NCBI GenBank assembly: GCA_963693085.1
Contig: OY856412.1
Span: forward strand, 1,062,412,744-1,062,476,743
Length of the DNA: 64,000 nt
Direction: 5' to 3'
Source: Alisma plantago-aquatica
Taxonomy: Eukaryota > Streptophyta > Magnoliopsida > Alismatales > Alismataceae
The translations under genes were made by a program, and so were the position numbers. The notes beneath the pieces were generated by a model. It saw only the letters and a list, made by a program, of their open reading frames with translations, did not search any database and was not told the DNA's origin. Below, in pieces: positions 24,601 to 35,100 of this stretch; the stretch's first letter is position 1, and every line of letters starts with the position of its first letter.

Positions 24601-25701
24601 GATGTAGTAAATAGAATACTACACTTTCTTGTGCCACACCCTACTAAAGGTAAAGACCACTGGAGCTGGATGTACAACGTCAGAGGCACTTACAACACAA
24701 ACTCTGCATATAAGATTATTCATGAGGAAGCTGATACACAATTAGATGAAGTGTGGCATAAAATCTGGTATTTATCATTACCTAGTAAAATCAAATGCTT
24801 CCTATGGCTCGCTGCTCATGATGCCATTATGACAAATGTTCACAGGAAACAAAGAACCTTCACTGACAATGTGGTGTGTCCTCGTTGTGATATGGCTAAG
24901 GAAACTACATTGCATGCTCTTTTATACTACCCCTATGCCATGGAAGTCTGGCAATGCACCTCGTATGGAGCAAATGTAACTGACAACTCAAATAATGTTA
25001 CAAGATGTTGGATACTGAAGAATCTAAAATGTGCACGGGATGAGTCGTATTCTTTCGCCATTAATTGTTGGACCATATGGAAGACACGTAATAGTTGGGT
25101 TTTCAATAACATCCATCCTCATCTTGAGCAGCAAATGACGTCTATCACTCAACTACAATGACGTATAGAAGAAGGTAGACATATGAATACTATAACATCC
25201 AACCCTTCTGGCGAAGACCCACTTAATGAGATCGATATACCTTTTGAATGTAAAATCATTATGGTGGATGCAACTGCTAAGAAGAACCATACCGCTATTG
25301 CTGCAATCCATATTGACGGTAATGGCAACTAGCTATTTGGGAAGGTTGAGACAATCTAGACGAAATCACCAGCTGAGGCAGAAGTACATGCCATTGCTCT
25401 GGGTTTGCTATGCTCATGCAATGACCATAGTAAACCAACTATCATCCTTACCGACTACTCGCTTGCTGTGGAAGCTATTAAAGATACCACTAGGAAATTC
25501 CCAGGCCTGTACGGCTGGACTAAGCCTATTCAAGAGTGTTTGGAGTGGTTGGGAAATGTGAAGATTCTGAAGACACCGAGAGAAAATATTGGACCTGTGG
25601 ATGCCCTTGCTAAACAACACCTAAAAACCTTTAAGGACACTTGTGTTTACACAGATTGTCCTCTCGACCCTATGGGTCACCCTCCCTCTTCTTCATTGTA
25701 A
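21633..25701 (+). pseudogene. LINE ORF2 (endonuclease-RT-RNase H), disrupted
   Basis: Starts at ATG 21633 with MINSLAWNIKGASKK, the N-terminus of the apurinic-type endonuclease. Visible in order: endonuclease (to about 22330); the linker with HWLREGDNNTKFYHA (22645-22690); the RT fingers and palm with RPITLNNNCMKLASK, FVPGRSISDN and KVDLSKAYDR (23180-23410); the catalytic FADD at 23701-23712; SRINGWAAKTLSFAG (about 24000); the zf-RVT module with SKIKCFLWLAAHDAIMTN and CPRCDMAKETTLHAL (24660-24960); and a C-terminal RNase H (25250-25640). The protein nicks DNA and primes reverse transcription at the target. Several stops and frameshifts inactivate it. RT contains an in-frame 25-residue duplication. 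Confidence 0.9.
23006..23155 (+). repeat. 75-bp in-frame tandem duplication in LINE RT
   Basis: Two adjacent 75-bp copies (23006-23080 and 23081-23155) differ at only a few bases. Each encodes 25 residues of the RT fingers region, PFPEWMGDSSIVLIPK, which is normally present once just before the HPxNYxQLRPI motif. Confidence 0.9.
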
Positions 25702-25821
25702 TGGTGGGATGCCCACCAAATTTATTTTCAAAGTAGGATACAATTGTAACTGTGTTGATTTACCTACAAGAGAAGGGCGAGATGAATAAGATTACCTTCT
25801 GACTACCCCCACCCCCCCAAA

Positions 25822-25838
25822 AATGACTTTCCAACATA
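25822..25838 (+). repeat. LINE target-site duplication, right copy
   Basis: Exact match to 19835-19851, directly after the C-rich tail and short A run. Confidence 0.9.
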
Positions 25839-26730
25839 TGGGAATTAGTTGGATACAACGATAAAAGATCCAAGGCATACCCTATATGTAAGGCGAACAT
25901 TGATTCAATACGAATAAAACATGGATGCAAGACTAAATATCTTGGTCACTGAAGGTTTCTTCCAAATATGCACCCTTACAAAAGGTTGCACACAATATTC
26001 AATGGCTCAACTGAGGAACGAAGTGCCCTTAAACTTCTATCTTAAGAGGATGTTCATGAAAGTATAAAATACTTTAGTGGATTTTGTAAGCGATCACAAT
26101 ATAATTCTCCCACACAAAGTGACAAATCTTTATTCAAGAAGAGGTAAATATTCTTCTTATTGGAGTTCTTTGACAATTAGGCATTGTATCAATGTCATGC
26201 ATGTTGTGAAAAATGTATGTGATAATGTCATTGGTACTCTGTTGAGTATACCAGGTAAGACTAAAGATAGCATAAAATCTAGAATGGACCTATGTGAAAT
26301 AGGTATCAGGAAATAACTAACAGTAGAAGTTAGAACTGACAAAAAAACATATTCACCTCCAACTTATTATGTGTTGTCTATATAGGAGAAAATAACTTCT
26401 TGCGAGTGGTTTCTAAATGTTAAGATACCATCAGGATACTCTTTTGATACCCGTAGATTAGTACCATTGAAGGATCTGAACCTGGTAGGTATTAAATATA
26501 AGGACTGTCACATTCTAATGCAGAAAATTTTGCCCATGTCTATTTGATCTATAATGCCAAAGCATTGTAAGGTTTGCAGCCACCAAGCATTTTTTTTGTT
26601 CTTCAATACTCTATGCAGAAAAGTTATTAATCCTGGGAATCTTGATAACTTGCAAAGAAAAGTGGTTTTTACCTTATTTCATCATGGGATGTATTTTCTA
26701 TTGGGAAATTGAGGCGACAGATAAGGAAGT
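25839..26730 (+). pseudogene. CACTA TNP2-like transposase, right part
   Basis: Resumes the TNP2 frame after the LINE, with stops and frame changes: GYNDKRSKAYPICKANIDSI, RFLPNMHPYKRLHTIFNG, LEFFDN, CHACCEKCM/NVCDN, GTLLSIPGKTKDSIKSRMDL. This is the order seen in Transposase_21 proteins (the C-P-x-C pair, the H-R-R-F-L-P motif, then the N-x-M-H-I-x-K-N-V segment). Later pieces resemble the C-terminal part (NLVGIKYKDCHILMQK) and fade by about 26730. The protein once cut and joined CACTA element ends. No terminal inverted repeat was found to the right before Copia sequence begins. Confidence 0.85.
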
Positions 26731-26759
26731 TAAAACAAAAATTTAATGGCCAATTCCTA

Positions 26760-28689
26760 GACCACTGAGGTCACGTTAACAACGGTATCTAGGAAGAGGG
26801 TAGCAAGAGATATGCATGATCCTGGAGCAAGTCCATCGACTACTCTTGAAGTGGTGTGCTTCTTTTGCAAGTTCCACACAGACAACTATCAGGGCGGAAC
26901 CACCATGGATGATTATGGTTGTTGTCGTCCTAGTGGGTAGCGATGGCCTCCTTGCCTCTATCGTAGTCTATGCAGACCACCAGGAACTTCATGTTGCACT
27001 ACCAGAGTGAATAAGGAGGAGTTTCCCCTTTGAACATTAACCTTCTAGGGTTGATTTACTCTCCCTTGTTGTCCCTCCTTTCCTCAGGTAGGACTTGTTT
27101 GGTCTCTCTTGATTACCACAACTAGAGAGGACAACAATTGATAGAGATTATTGTTGTGTCTCTGAAAGACTAGACTTCCTCACTGTATATAGGATGATAA
27201 TGGTCAGGTATTTGAGTGCATCGGGGAGTCAAAGAGACATGTTTTCATGAATTTTATAGAATTCATGAACAATGAACTGGTCAGTTTAATATTGAATTGG
27301 TTGGCTCACATGTGAACTGGTCGATTCAACACTTGAACTGGTCTTTTCATCATGTTTCCTATTTGCAAACATATTGTCTTTTAATATCTAATTAATGCAC
27401 AACATGATGTCAGCATAAGTCCTTGATCTAATCATATTAATCTTTAAAGTGGGTGTTTTACAAGTTCAACCGGTCGTTTCAGACCTTGAACCAGTCGGTT
27501 CATGCCCTAGTTCAGACAATATTCAACCAATGTTATTTAAATTAGCCTGACACTTGCTTTGATCATTCAACACTTGAATATGTCGATTCATAATCCAGTT
27601 AGTCAATTTTCAACCATAGTTGTTTATATTGAATATTTAAACACTTTAGTAATCAAATCAAATATCATTTATGAATAAACTCCTATTACAATTTCATCTT
27701 GTGTGTGTGACCCTATAGGTCCCACATTACATTGACAATGAATGTCCAATTTATTACATCACAAGTAATGAGTGATATTTAGCAACACATCATTGCTATC
27801 AAAGTAATTGGAAAGATGGAGAACAACTTCAACCTACAATTCATGAAAAGTTTTATAGTGATTTTTTAGTTCCTCTATTTTTGATATTCGGATTCAACTT
27901 GAGGCATGGAATTGTCATCCTCTCAACATTTTATCCAAGTTCCTTGAACTAGAGAAGACTGCCAGAGATGCATGTGAGCTCATATATCATATATTGATTC
28001 ACATGATTAGGGGCATATATTTCTCAGTCTCGCTTATCAAGTGGCCTGGATATTTATCTCGTGTAGGAGGGACAAATCCCATCAACATCACTCTCACTCA
28101 ATCCCCTTGTCACAACACACCAAGTATCACCTTCACGGAAACTCTTATTCATGGTCACCTTGGATAATGTCAAAATACATAGAACGACATGTCATTCGTG
28201 TAGTGACTAAAGGTCTAAGAACAACAATCACCAATATAAATGTGAGAGATAATTCTAACTACCATCCCATGGCCTCCATCTATCACTCTCAAGGTGGGTT
28301 TCTCCAATATAGTGTTCTCTAACATGTACCTATGTGTTTGGTTTGATATCACATATAATGACTAATGTGATTATGCCATCAACCAACGCACACTCTAGTC
28401 TTATGTATTATTGTTTTCTATTTAGCTTCCATGGAAATATCTGAATAGCAACATAACAAGAATGTATGTACTCTTATCATAAATATGATCTCATTGTTCA
28501 AATCCTCAACATGAAGACATATGTCATCAAGTAACCTCATTCTTGAAACATCTACTTATGTATGTTTCATCATTTCATGATTGAGGCAAACATAATAGAC
28601 GAAATTACCTTTATCATTATCAAATCATGTATCTAGTACCCCTTTACAATCATCGAATGGTTGGCTCTATGGGCATACATACCAATAGA
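26760..28689 (-). mobile_element. Ty1/Copia-like 3' LTR, decayed
   Basis: On the minus strand it begins after the purine tract AAGTGGGAG (complement of 28690-28698) with TCTATTGGTATGTATGCCC, as in the + copy at 1619. Homology to that copy continues to about 26770. The U3 part (27271-27605) has repeated GAACTGGTC/ACCGGTC motifs spaced roughly 25-40 bp apart. A possible TATA box CTATATAC lies near 27185. The two copies are strongly diverged, so both are old. Confidence 0.65.
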
Positions 28690-29110
28690 CTCCCACTTGC
28701 ACTTAGAGTGAATCACTCATGAATCTTTTTCCAAGTGATCTTAGCATGTCCATCATGATTCTATTGTGCAAGAGCTTTAATAGTGGGTTATCAGTGTTTG
28801 CTTCAAGTTGGTATATTGCAAGTTTTCCCATATCCTCACTGTATGACCTCTCGTATGATATGAAAGTGTTGTAGCATGCTATCAGAGATTCCTTGGCTAA
28901 CCAGTAGTTGCATTGTTGTCACAAAATTTGTACTATGTCATCAATGGTTGAAACCTCCAACACATTAATATACATGAACTTCTTGATCCATATATTATCA
29001 TGTGTTGTGTTCATAGCATCAAGATACTCAACTTCTGATTTAGAATTAAACAACTATCTCTTGCTCAGAACTTTTCCATATTACAGTTCTATGTGAAGGT
29101 CAAAAATAAA
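28690..29110 (-). pseudogene. Copia RNase H C-terminal remnant
   Basis: Minus-strand translation gives SEVEYLDAMNTTHDNIWIKK, matching the SE-x-EY-x-A-x2-x-A-x2-E-x2-W motif of Copia RNase H. Further pieces (QQCNYWLAKESLIACYN, then SYERSYSED) fit the DN-x-x-A-x2-L-A-x-N and H-x2-R-x-H-x2-R segments, but in corrupted form. It runs into the polypurine tract and LTR, so it is the end of the Copia polyprotein. Stops are present. Confidence 0.6.
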
Positions 29111-29210
29111 TCTAGATTGTGATCGTTAATTTTCTTTGTTATTTTGGAAGCTTGTAGCGTGTAACTCTTTTACATCCAACTCTTCCTTATTGTCATACCA
29201 AGGAACCAAT

Positions 29211-30771
29211 CCTTTTTTTCTATAGAATTTGGGAGGCTATCTTATTCATCACGTCCTCCCCATACTAGCAAATCAAATAAAAGTTACATTCACTAATTAA
29301 ACTGGAAAATGGAAACATAGTAGTACTACTACCATTACAGTCTTTACTTAAGCAGTGAAGGACCTCCCTAGGTGGGTGGGCGAACACCTTGTAAACCGAT
29401 ATGTTTTTAAGGTAGAGTTTAGCCAGTGCATCAGCAACCATATTACAATCTTTTCGAATATAAACAACCTTCCATCCAGGCTGCATCAACTTGAATATCC
29501 TATGTAACAATTTAGCATATCTGGGGTGATCTTTCTCTTTCTGGATTGTCATCTTGACAGCAACTTGTGAATCCGACTCAATGGTAACACATACTAAGGA
29601 GTTAACTGCAACTAACTCAGTTGCTCTCAGGATCCCTTCCAGTTCCGTCTCAAGGATGTCAGTGGTGTTTAGTCCAAACGTTGCTCCTCTAGTCCACCGA
29701 CCTAGCTCATCTCTTCCTACCATGGTGCAGCAGGTGTTACCATCTTTAACAGCAGCATCTGTATTGATTTTTATCACTCCCGGTTCAGGACGCCTCCAAC
29801 CTGCAGGACTATGGCTAACAGTGGGCTGCAGAGTTGGTCTCTTCTTTTCCATAACCTCCATGTCGGCAGAGACTTCCTGACAGATAAAGCCAACCTGCTG
29901 AGCAGTCTTGGGTGTTACATTATGAAACACCTACTTGTTTCGGTTGGACCATACGTGCCAACATGTGACTAGGAAGAGAATGGTGTGCTCCCCGCCTTAT
30001 TGCAGTTGTGTAAACCCATTGTTTGATATCATTGATGCTGAAAAAGATGGGGCTTAAGCTACCAGCGAGGACCTCCTCCCAAACATCTCTCACATACCTG
30101 CAATCCCTAACAGCGTGTAGGGTAGTCTCGTCTCCAGCTTGGCATCTGGGGAAAACGGAACATGTGGCTAGCCGCCGACGCACTCTCCTGTTGTTGGTGA
30201 GGAGGGCGTCATGCATCATCAACCATGTGAACAATTTAATACGACCTGAGGCGTGTGATTTCCAGATCTCCATCCAGCAGCCCGCAACCTTGGTCCGGCC
30301 CATTGCCTTCCCTCAGGCAGTAATAGGCAGACTTGGTGGTATAAAGTCCGTTGTGAGTCTGCATTCACACCCTGACGTCGTCGCTGTCCTCCATCGACTG
30401 TGGTTTGAGTTTCATTATCTCCTCCACAACCGGGTGGGGGAACCATTCTACAAGAAAGCCAGCGTCCCACTTCTCGTCCAACCCCACCATGCTTGCCACT
30501 TTTAAATCCCTTAGATCGTCAAGGATAGGATTTAAACTATGGTCTCTAAGTATGGGGCACTTTCTCCACCAGTGATCATTCCAGGCATTTATGCTGGTGC
30601 CATTCATCGGTATGATATAGGAGTTTTCATCAATAAAATTGCCTCTTTCAAGCACAACTCTACCTAGCCTCGATTGATTGCTTTTGCCTCTTCTTATGTT
30701 TTTACTCAAGCGATGTTTCATATAATTGTTCCATATGGAGTGTCGATCGCTTGCAATCTCCCAATGAAAAT
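29211..30771 (-). mobile_element. 5'-truncated LINE fragment
   Basis: Covers the last third of a plant L1 ORF2. It starts at 30771 inside ORF2 (WEIASDRHSIWNNYMKHRL) and runs through a zf-RVT module (KLFTWLMMHDALLTN...CSVFPRCQAGDETTLHA, 29950-30290) and a C-terminal RNase H (29350-29790; INTDAAVKDGN, then CVTIESDSQVAVK and NMVADALAKLYLK). It ends in a 3' region with GTGATGAATAAGATAGCC, similar to the other LINE's 3' end, and a run of about seven A residues on the minus strand at 29212-29221. One stop and a frame change lie near 29925. The 5' junction cuts directly into Tekay gag-pol DNA. I see no target duplication. Confidence 0.82.
29265..29930 (-). pseudogene. LINE RNase H domain
   Basis: A 221-codon open frame with the RVT_3-type RNase H found at the C-terminus of plant L1 ORF2. 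The first aspartate is in INTDAAVKDGN, the glutamate in ETELEGILRATE, the second aspartate in TIESDSQVAVK, and the last in MVADALAKLYLK, so all four expected acidic positions appear present. It is part of a 5'-truncated LINE and would not be expressed as a normal protein. Confidence 0.78.
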
Positions 30772-30960
30772 TGCCTCCATCTGACCTGTCACTACTCGCG
30801 GGTTGACTATCGCCTCCGGCTGATTCATGGCATAGAATCGAGCCATTTCTTGTTGTCCACGTCCTCTGCTTCCTTGAGAAGACAATCCATCTTGCGATGC
30901 CTGACCGCGTCCTCGCCCTCAGCTACCACTGGGCAGCATTCTCTCTAACCTTTGAAAACT
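30772..30960 (-). pseudogene. Gag-protease junction remnant, Tekay
   Basis: Continues the gag frame beyond its stop. The minus-strand sequence is closely similar to 39408-39600 on the + strand (RMLPSGS, GRGQQ-type, ARFYAMNQPEAIVNPRVVTG). It breaks at the LINE junction before the protease active site. Confidence 0.75.
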
Positions 30961-32046
30961 CTACATCGGCTGTTGCGTCACTTCAACACCTCTATTCGGG
31001 CAACTAAGCCTGAAATGCCCGACTTGTCCACAAAGATGACATGACATGTCCTCAAACTGTGGCCTAGCTGGCCCTGTCACTGCCAGAGAAGCTGTACTTT
31101 GCGCCTTAGATGGTGAAGAAACATAACCTCTCCCCTTACTCGGAGACCACTGAGACGGTACACCAGAACTTCTTATCGCTGACGGTGCCCCAAACCTTGG
31201 CTTTTTGAAGCCACCATACCTCTGTTCCTGAAACTGAGCAGGTCTTTTGTGAGACATGGACTCTCTTTTCTCCCTTACTGACCTCTCAATCCTTCGAACA
31301 GATTCCACGAACATAGCAAACCGTTCCCGGTTCTCCAACGCAGACACAGGTGTTGTCATCTCAGAACTCATACCCTTCTCAAAACGTCTGATCTGCTCCT
31401 CATCTGTTGCCGCCATGTGAGGACAAAACCTCAACAGATCCATAAACTTGGCTTCATACTCGGTGATGTTCATTGTTCCCTGTCGCAAACTCTCAAACTG
31501 ACTGATCTTCTCATCTAGATACGTCTTCGGAAAGTATCTAGTGACGAACTCGCGTCGGAACACTTCCCAACAGATCACCTCACCAGACCGCTTCTCTTCC
31601 TTGATGGTCCACGAGTGACCAGCACTACCCTTCAGGAGGTAGACAACATGCTTTACTTTGTCTGCTTCGGGAACGTCGAGGATCCGGAAAGCCTTCTCAA
31701 GAATTGTCAGCCACAGATCCGCATCCGCTGGATCAGCCGTTCCAGCATACTCCAAAGCTCCAACTCGGCGAAGCCGCTCGAAGGTCTTCCCAATACCCGA
31801 TGGTTCTCCATGGGGAACCTGTGCTCGCGGAGGAGGCACTGGTAATCGCTCAACCATGAGATTCATCGTAGCCATCATCTGCCCCATAAGCTGTTGGTAA
31901 GCAGGATGTTCAAGAATGGTTGGGTTAGGTTGGGGGACCTCAGGCACCCGATCTTCATGTGCCTGACCTGCTGCTCCCTCAACCGATGCAGCATCACTAA
32001 GCTCAGGAGCATGTTCTTCATGGTTTCCAAACATCTTGGCTTTCAT
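30961..32046 (-). CDS. Tekay Gag, uninterrupted ORF ending at a premature stop
   Basis: 361 codons from ATG (MKAKMFGNHEEH) at 32046 to a TAG at 30961-30963. Gag forms the particle that packages element RNA. The retrotrans_gag domain (roughly residues 100-235) shows WLTILEKAFRILDV, REFVTRYFPKTYLDEKISQF and EYEAKFMDLLRFCPH. A basic linker follows (SHKRPAQFQEQR), then a full CCHC knuckle CHLCGQVGHFRLSC near residue 345. In the + copy the frame continues past the equivalent of the stop into protease, so this ORF is a gag-pol cut by a nonsense change. Downstream it is destroyed by the LINE. The open frame is much better preserved than that of the other copy. Confidence 0.85.
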   Translation of the reverse strand: MKAKMFGNHEEHAPELSDAASVEGAAGQAHEDRVPEVPQPNPTILEHPAYQQLMGQMMATMNLMVERLPVPPPRAQVPHGEPSGIGKTFERLRRVGALEYAGTADPADADLWLTILEKAFRILDVPEADKVKHVVYLLKGSAGHSWTIKEEKRSGEVICWEVFRREFVTRYFPKTYLDEKISQFESLRQGTMNITEYEAKFMDLLRFCPHMAATDEEQIRRFEKGMSSEMTTPVSALENRERFAMFVESVRRIERSVREKRESMSHKRPAQFQEQRYGGFKKPRFGAPSAIRSSGVPSQWSPSKGRGYVSSPSKAQSTASLAVTGPARPQFEDMSCHLCGQVGHFRLSCPNRGVEVTQQPM

Positions 32047-32140
32047 CCGCTGAAGGCAGAAGATAATGTAATAAAACCTGGAAAACTCATAAGAACAGAC
32101 TCAACCTAGTCCTAAATCCCTGTAGACTCAGTGAACCTAG

Positions 32141-32153
32141 AGCTCTGATACCA
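32141..32153 (-). other. Primer-binding site (tRNA-Met), minus copy
   Basis: The complement reads TGGTATCAGAGCT, five bases after the LTR end. It shows that LTR 32159-36115 also serves as a 5' LTR. Confidence 0.92.
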
Positions 32154-32158
32154 AAACT

Positions 32159-35100
32159 TGTGGCAACACATCCCACTATCACACAGACAGTGAGATGTTA
32201 CACGAAAATGTGCAGAAATCACCATAACAACGGACTATCAAAAACACGGGTTACTTAAAACCGTTTGCGGAAAGCTGATAAACTGAGAAACAATTACATT
32301 CGTGTCCATATCCTACAAGAAAATAGGTTATATAACTATATACAAGCCTTAATACATGTCTACAGCCTAGATCAACAGTTGTCCTGTCATACAATCTTAT
32401 GAGTTCATCACATGTTTATACATACATAAAGGCCCACATCCGACCAACAGTAGGATATACAAAACATCTACAGTTGTACATCGTGTAACAACGTCAAAAC
32501 ACTGCCAAGGACCTGAGAGTACAGGGATGACTCTAGACTCTATCAAAAAACATCCAAAATAGCAGTGTATCCATCGCTTGCCTTCTACTGCTCGTCTAGC
32601 TGCTCGGCCGCAACACCACGACCTCCACCATGCCTAGCTCGACTACCTAAAAAGGATGTAAACCAGCAGGGTGAGACAATTGAACATTGTCCCAGCGGGA
32701 AACATAACTCCCCACCGCAACTACAGAACCTCAGAAAGATAAATTTATAATAGCAGATATCTGATAACAGGTATATCGAGAGCAGTTTATATAAAGCAAA
32801 GCTATTCTTACCGACAAGCTTGCCAGCTATACAAAAAGGCATATAACCAAGTCTCTCTCAATGGAACATGATTGACAAGATAAGATATATTTCTACTTAA
32901 CTTGAGGAATATAGAAGTAACTGCAAGATATCACTGGTCAACTACACAAACAAGGCCTCAACCAATGTTCCGTGTTTTGCCTTAAGCAGTAAATACTATA
33001 CGGTTGAATTACGTATTATTATGCCCTGAGGAAGTGAACTGTACCGTTCAAATCCAACTGACGACTGCGAAACCCAGAGCCGGTGCCATACAAGGTCAAT
33101 GGAAGAGCCGGACTCCACGACCTCCCACCTCGTGGTCAGTGCACAAGTACAACACTAGCAGGACCGCAGTCTCATGCTGAAGTGGTCTTAGCCACAGGGT
33201 CAGGCTACCCTCTGCCTAGCCCGCCTCGGTACAGGTCTCGGCGCTAGTGAAACTGGGCCACGGTCCTGTTCACCATGCTCTGAGCCATGAACGCATTCAT
33301 GCTCCTCATATCACATATCCTGAGCCATAGGCCTGTTCACCATGCTCTTCACATATCTGGGCTACGGGCCTGAATCCGCACCCTTGAGTCTACAAATGAA
33401 GTTGCACTCTTACCTCCTCAGTTTAGGCTAGGAGCAACCTCGCATATTCAACAATATGCGCTCTGGGTTAACCCGTAGGAGAACCCGTTTCACCATCACC
33501 AAATTCCTGACGATGATGGATCTATGGCCAGGGCAACTACATGATGTATTTCACTGTAATTATTTAGTAACTTTTAGATGGATTGCAAGATTCAACCAAG
33601 TTGTATAACATGCAAGATATAATAGAAAGTAAACATCATAAACTCAATATTATGTTATTATTGTAATCACATCAACCTGATCCATCTCAAGGATCCAACA
33701 TCACATGTTATCACTTGGCCTCTTGCCAACCATTCGGATCCATCTCAAGGATCATCACATACTCTGGAATATCAATCCCTCATCATGTATTGCCATTGCC
33801 TCTAAATTCTTACATCATCATCATGGGACAAACACATCATACATGCAACCTCTTCAACAAGAGTAATTATCAAAGTGATGTTACTCATCACATATTTCTC
33901 ATAGCCTTTTCATGGCTAGTCATCCCCTGCATGGTTAGGGTATTCAATAATCATAGTTTCAACATAAGGACTATGTTTACTATCATAAGATGACAATCAA
34001 GATGCTATACTTATCAATCTTGCATTATCTGGTGATCAAGTGTATAAAGCACATCATAAATCAACTATTTATGTACTTATCATTGCCTCAGCATTTCACA
34101 AATATTCAAGGGAATCACCCCATGTATATGGTCATATTTAGATATAAAAGGACAAACGTTATCATTACCATTACCACTATAATTCTTAGCATTAATAGAT
34201 AATCATTCCCATATGTATAGCCAGGCTAAGATAAATGAACCATCTTATGATAACGAGCATCATTTTCTATATAAGGAGTTACCACGTTTTAAAGAAAGGA
34301 TATCCACTATTAGACTATTTCATGATACGAGGAACCGTCAACAAGGATAACAAAACCCTCACTATAGCTCACCACAACCCTCACTAAAAGGGGGATGTAA
34401 CGGCCACCTGCCCTCACCCGTACTCAACTCACCAAACGGCAGATATAAAGGAGAGCAGCAACGCTGCGTTGCAACCAGCGAGTGTGACACAGCGTCAGAA
34501 AGAGAGAGTAACGCGCGACAGGAGAGGAGTGTCGGTCACTTGTGTTATCGGGCAACGCCCGTCTCGCCCAGGCATTATCGGCCGACACACAAGGGCATGT
34601 GACGCCCGACACCTCAACGACGCCTGACACATCAACCCCGCAACGCCGTTACAGAGTTAATCTCGGCCAAGTCAGCCCACCCACAACTAACAACCATGAG
34701 AGAGGAGACCTCCACAAAGCGTGCTACAACCAGATCAAGGCCTAACGGCCGACACAAAGCCAAGAGAAAGGGCGTGACGCCCATCACGGGCACAAGGGGT
34801 GTTGCCCGACACCACTACATATCTCGCCCAACATAGGCCTATCGCCCAACACAAGAGCAAACATGTCGCCCAACACACTAAGACAAGAGATATCGTCCAC
34901 AAGGTCATCTTCTTGCTCAAACACAAGATGCTCAAAACCCTAGAGGGTCAAGGGGATGGCTCACCTCAATCAACCAGGAAAGAGGGGTCTTGCACATCAC
35001 CTATCACCCATCGGGCAACACAAGAACCAACCGAGCTCACCCTTCTAGTCCATGGTGAGAGGAGAGTGTTGCTCAAGCAACTAGAACACAAGCTCACCTC

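Larger units (their letters stand above)
19852..25821 (+). mobile_element. Near full-length plant L1-type LINE
   Basis: A 5.97-kb element bounded by a 17-bp exact target duplication, inserted in the CACTA transposase. It has both cistrons of plant L1 elements: ORF1 with DUF4283 and a CCHC knuckle, and ORF2 with endonuclease, reverse transcriptase, zf-RVT and RNase H. It is not 5'-truncated, which is uncommon. Both cistrons carry stops and frameshifts, so it is inactive. The 3' end is unusual: C-rich (ACCCCCACCCCCCC) followed by only four or five A residues instead of a long poly(A) tail. Confidence 0.92.

Noticed and set aside
32565..32842. Paired LTR open frames also seen at 37534-37791
   Set aside because: They are the same LTR sequence in two orientations, opened by chance. 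No protein family is suggested.
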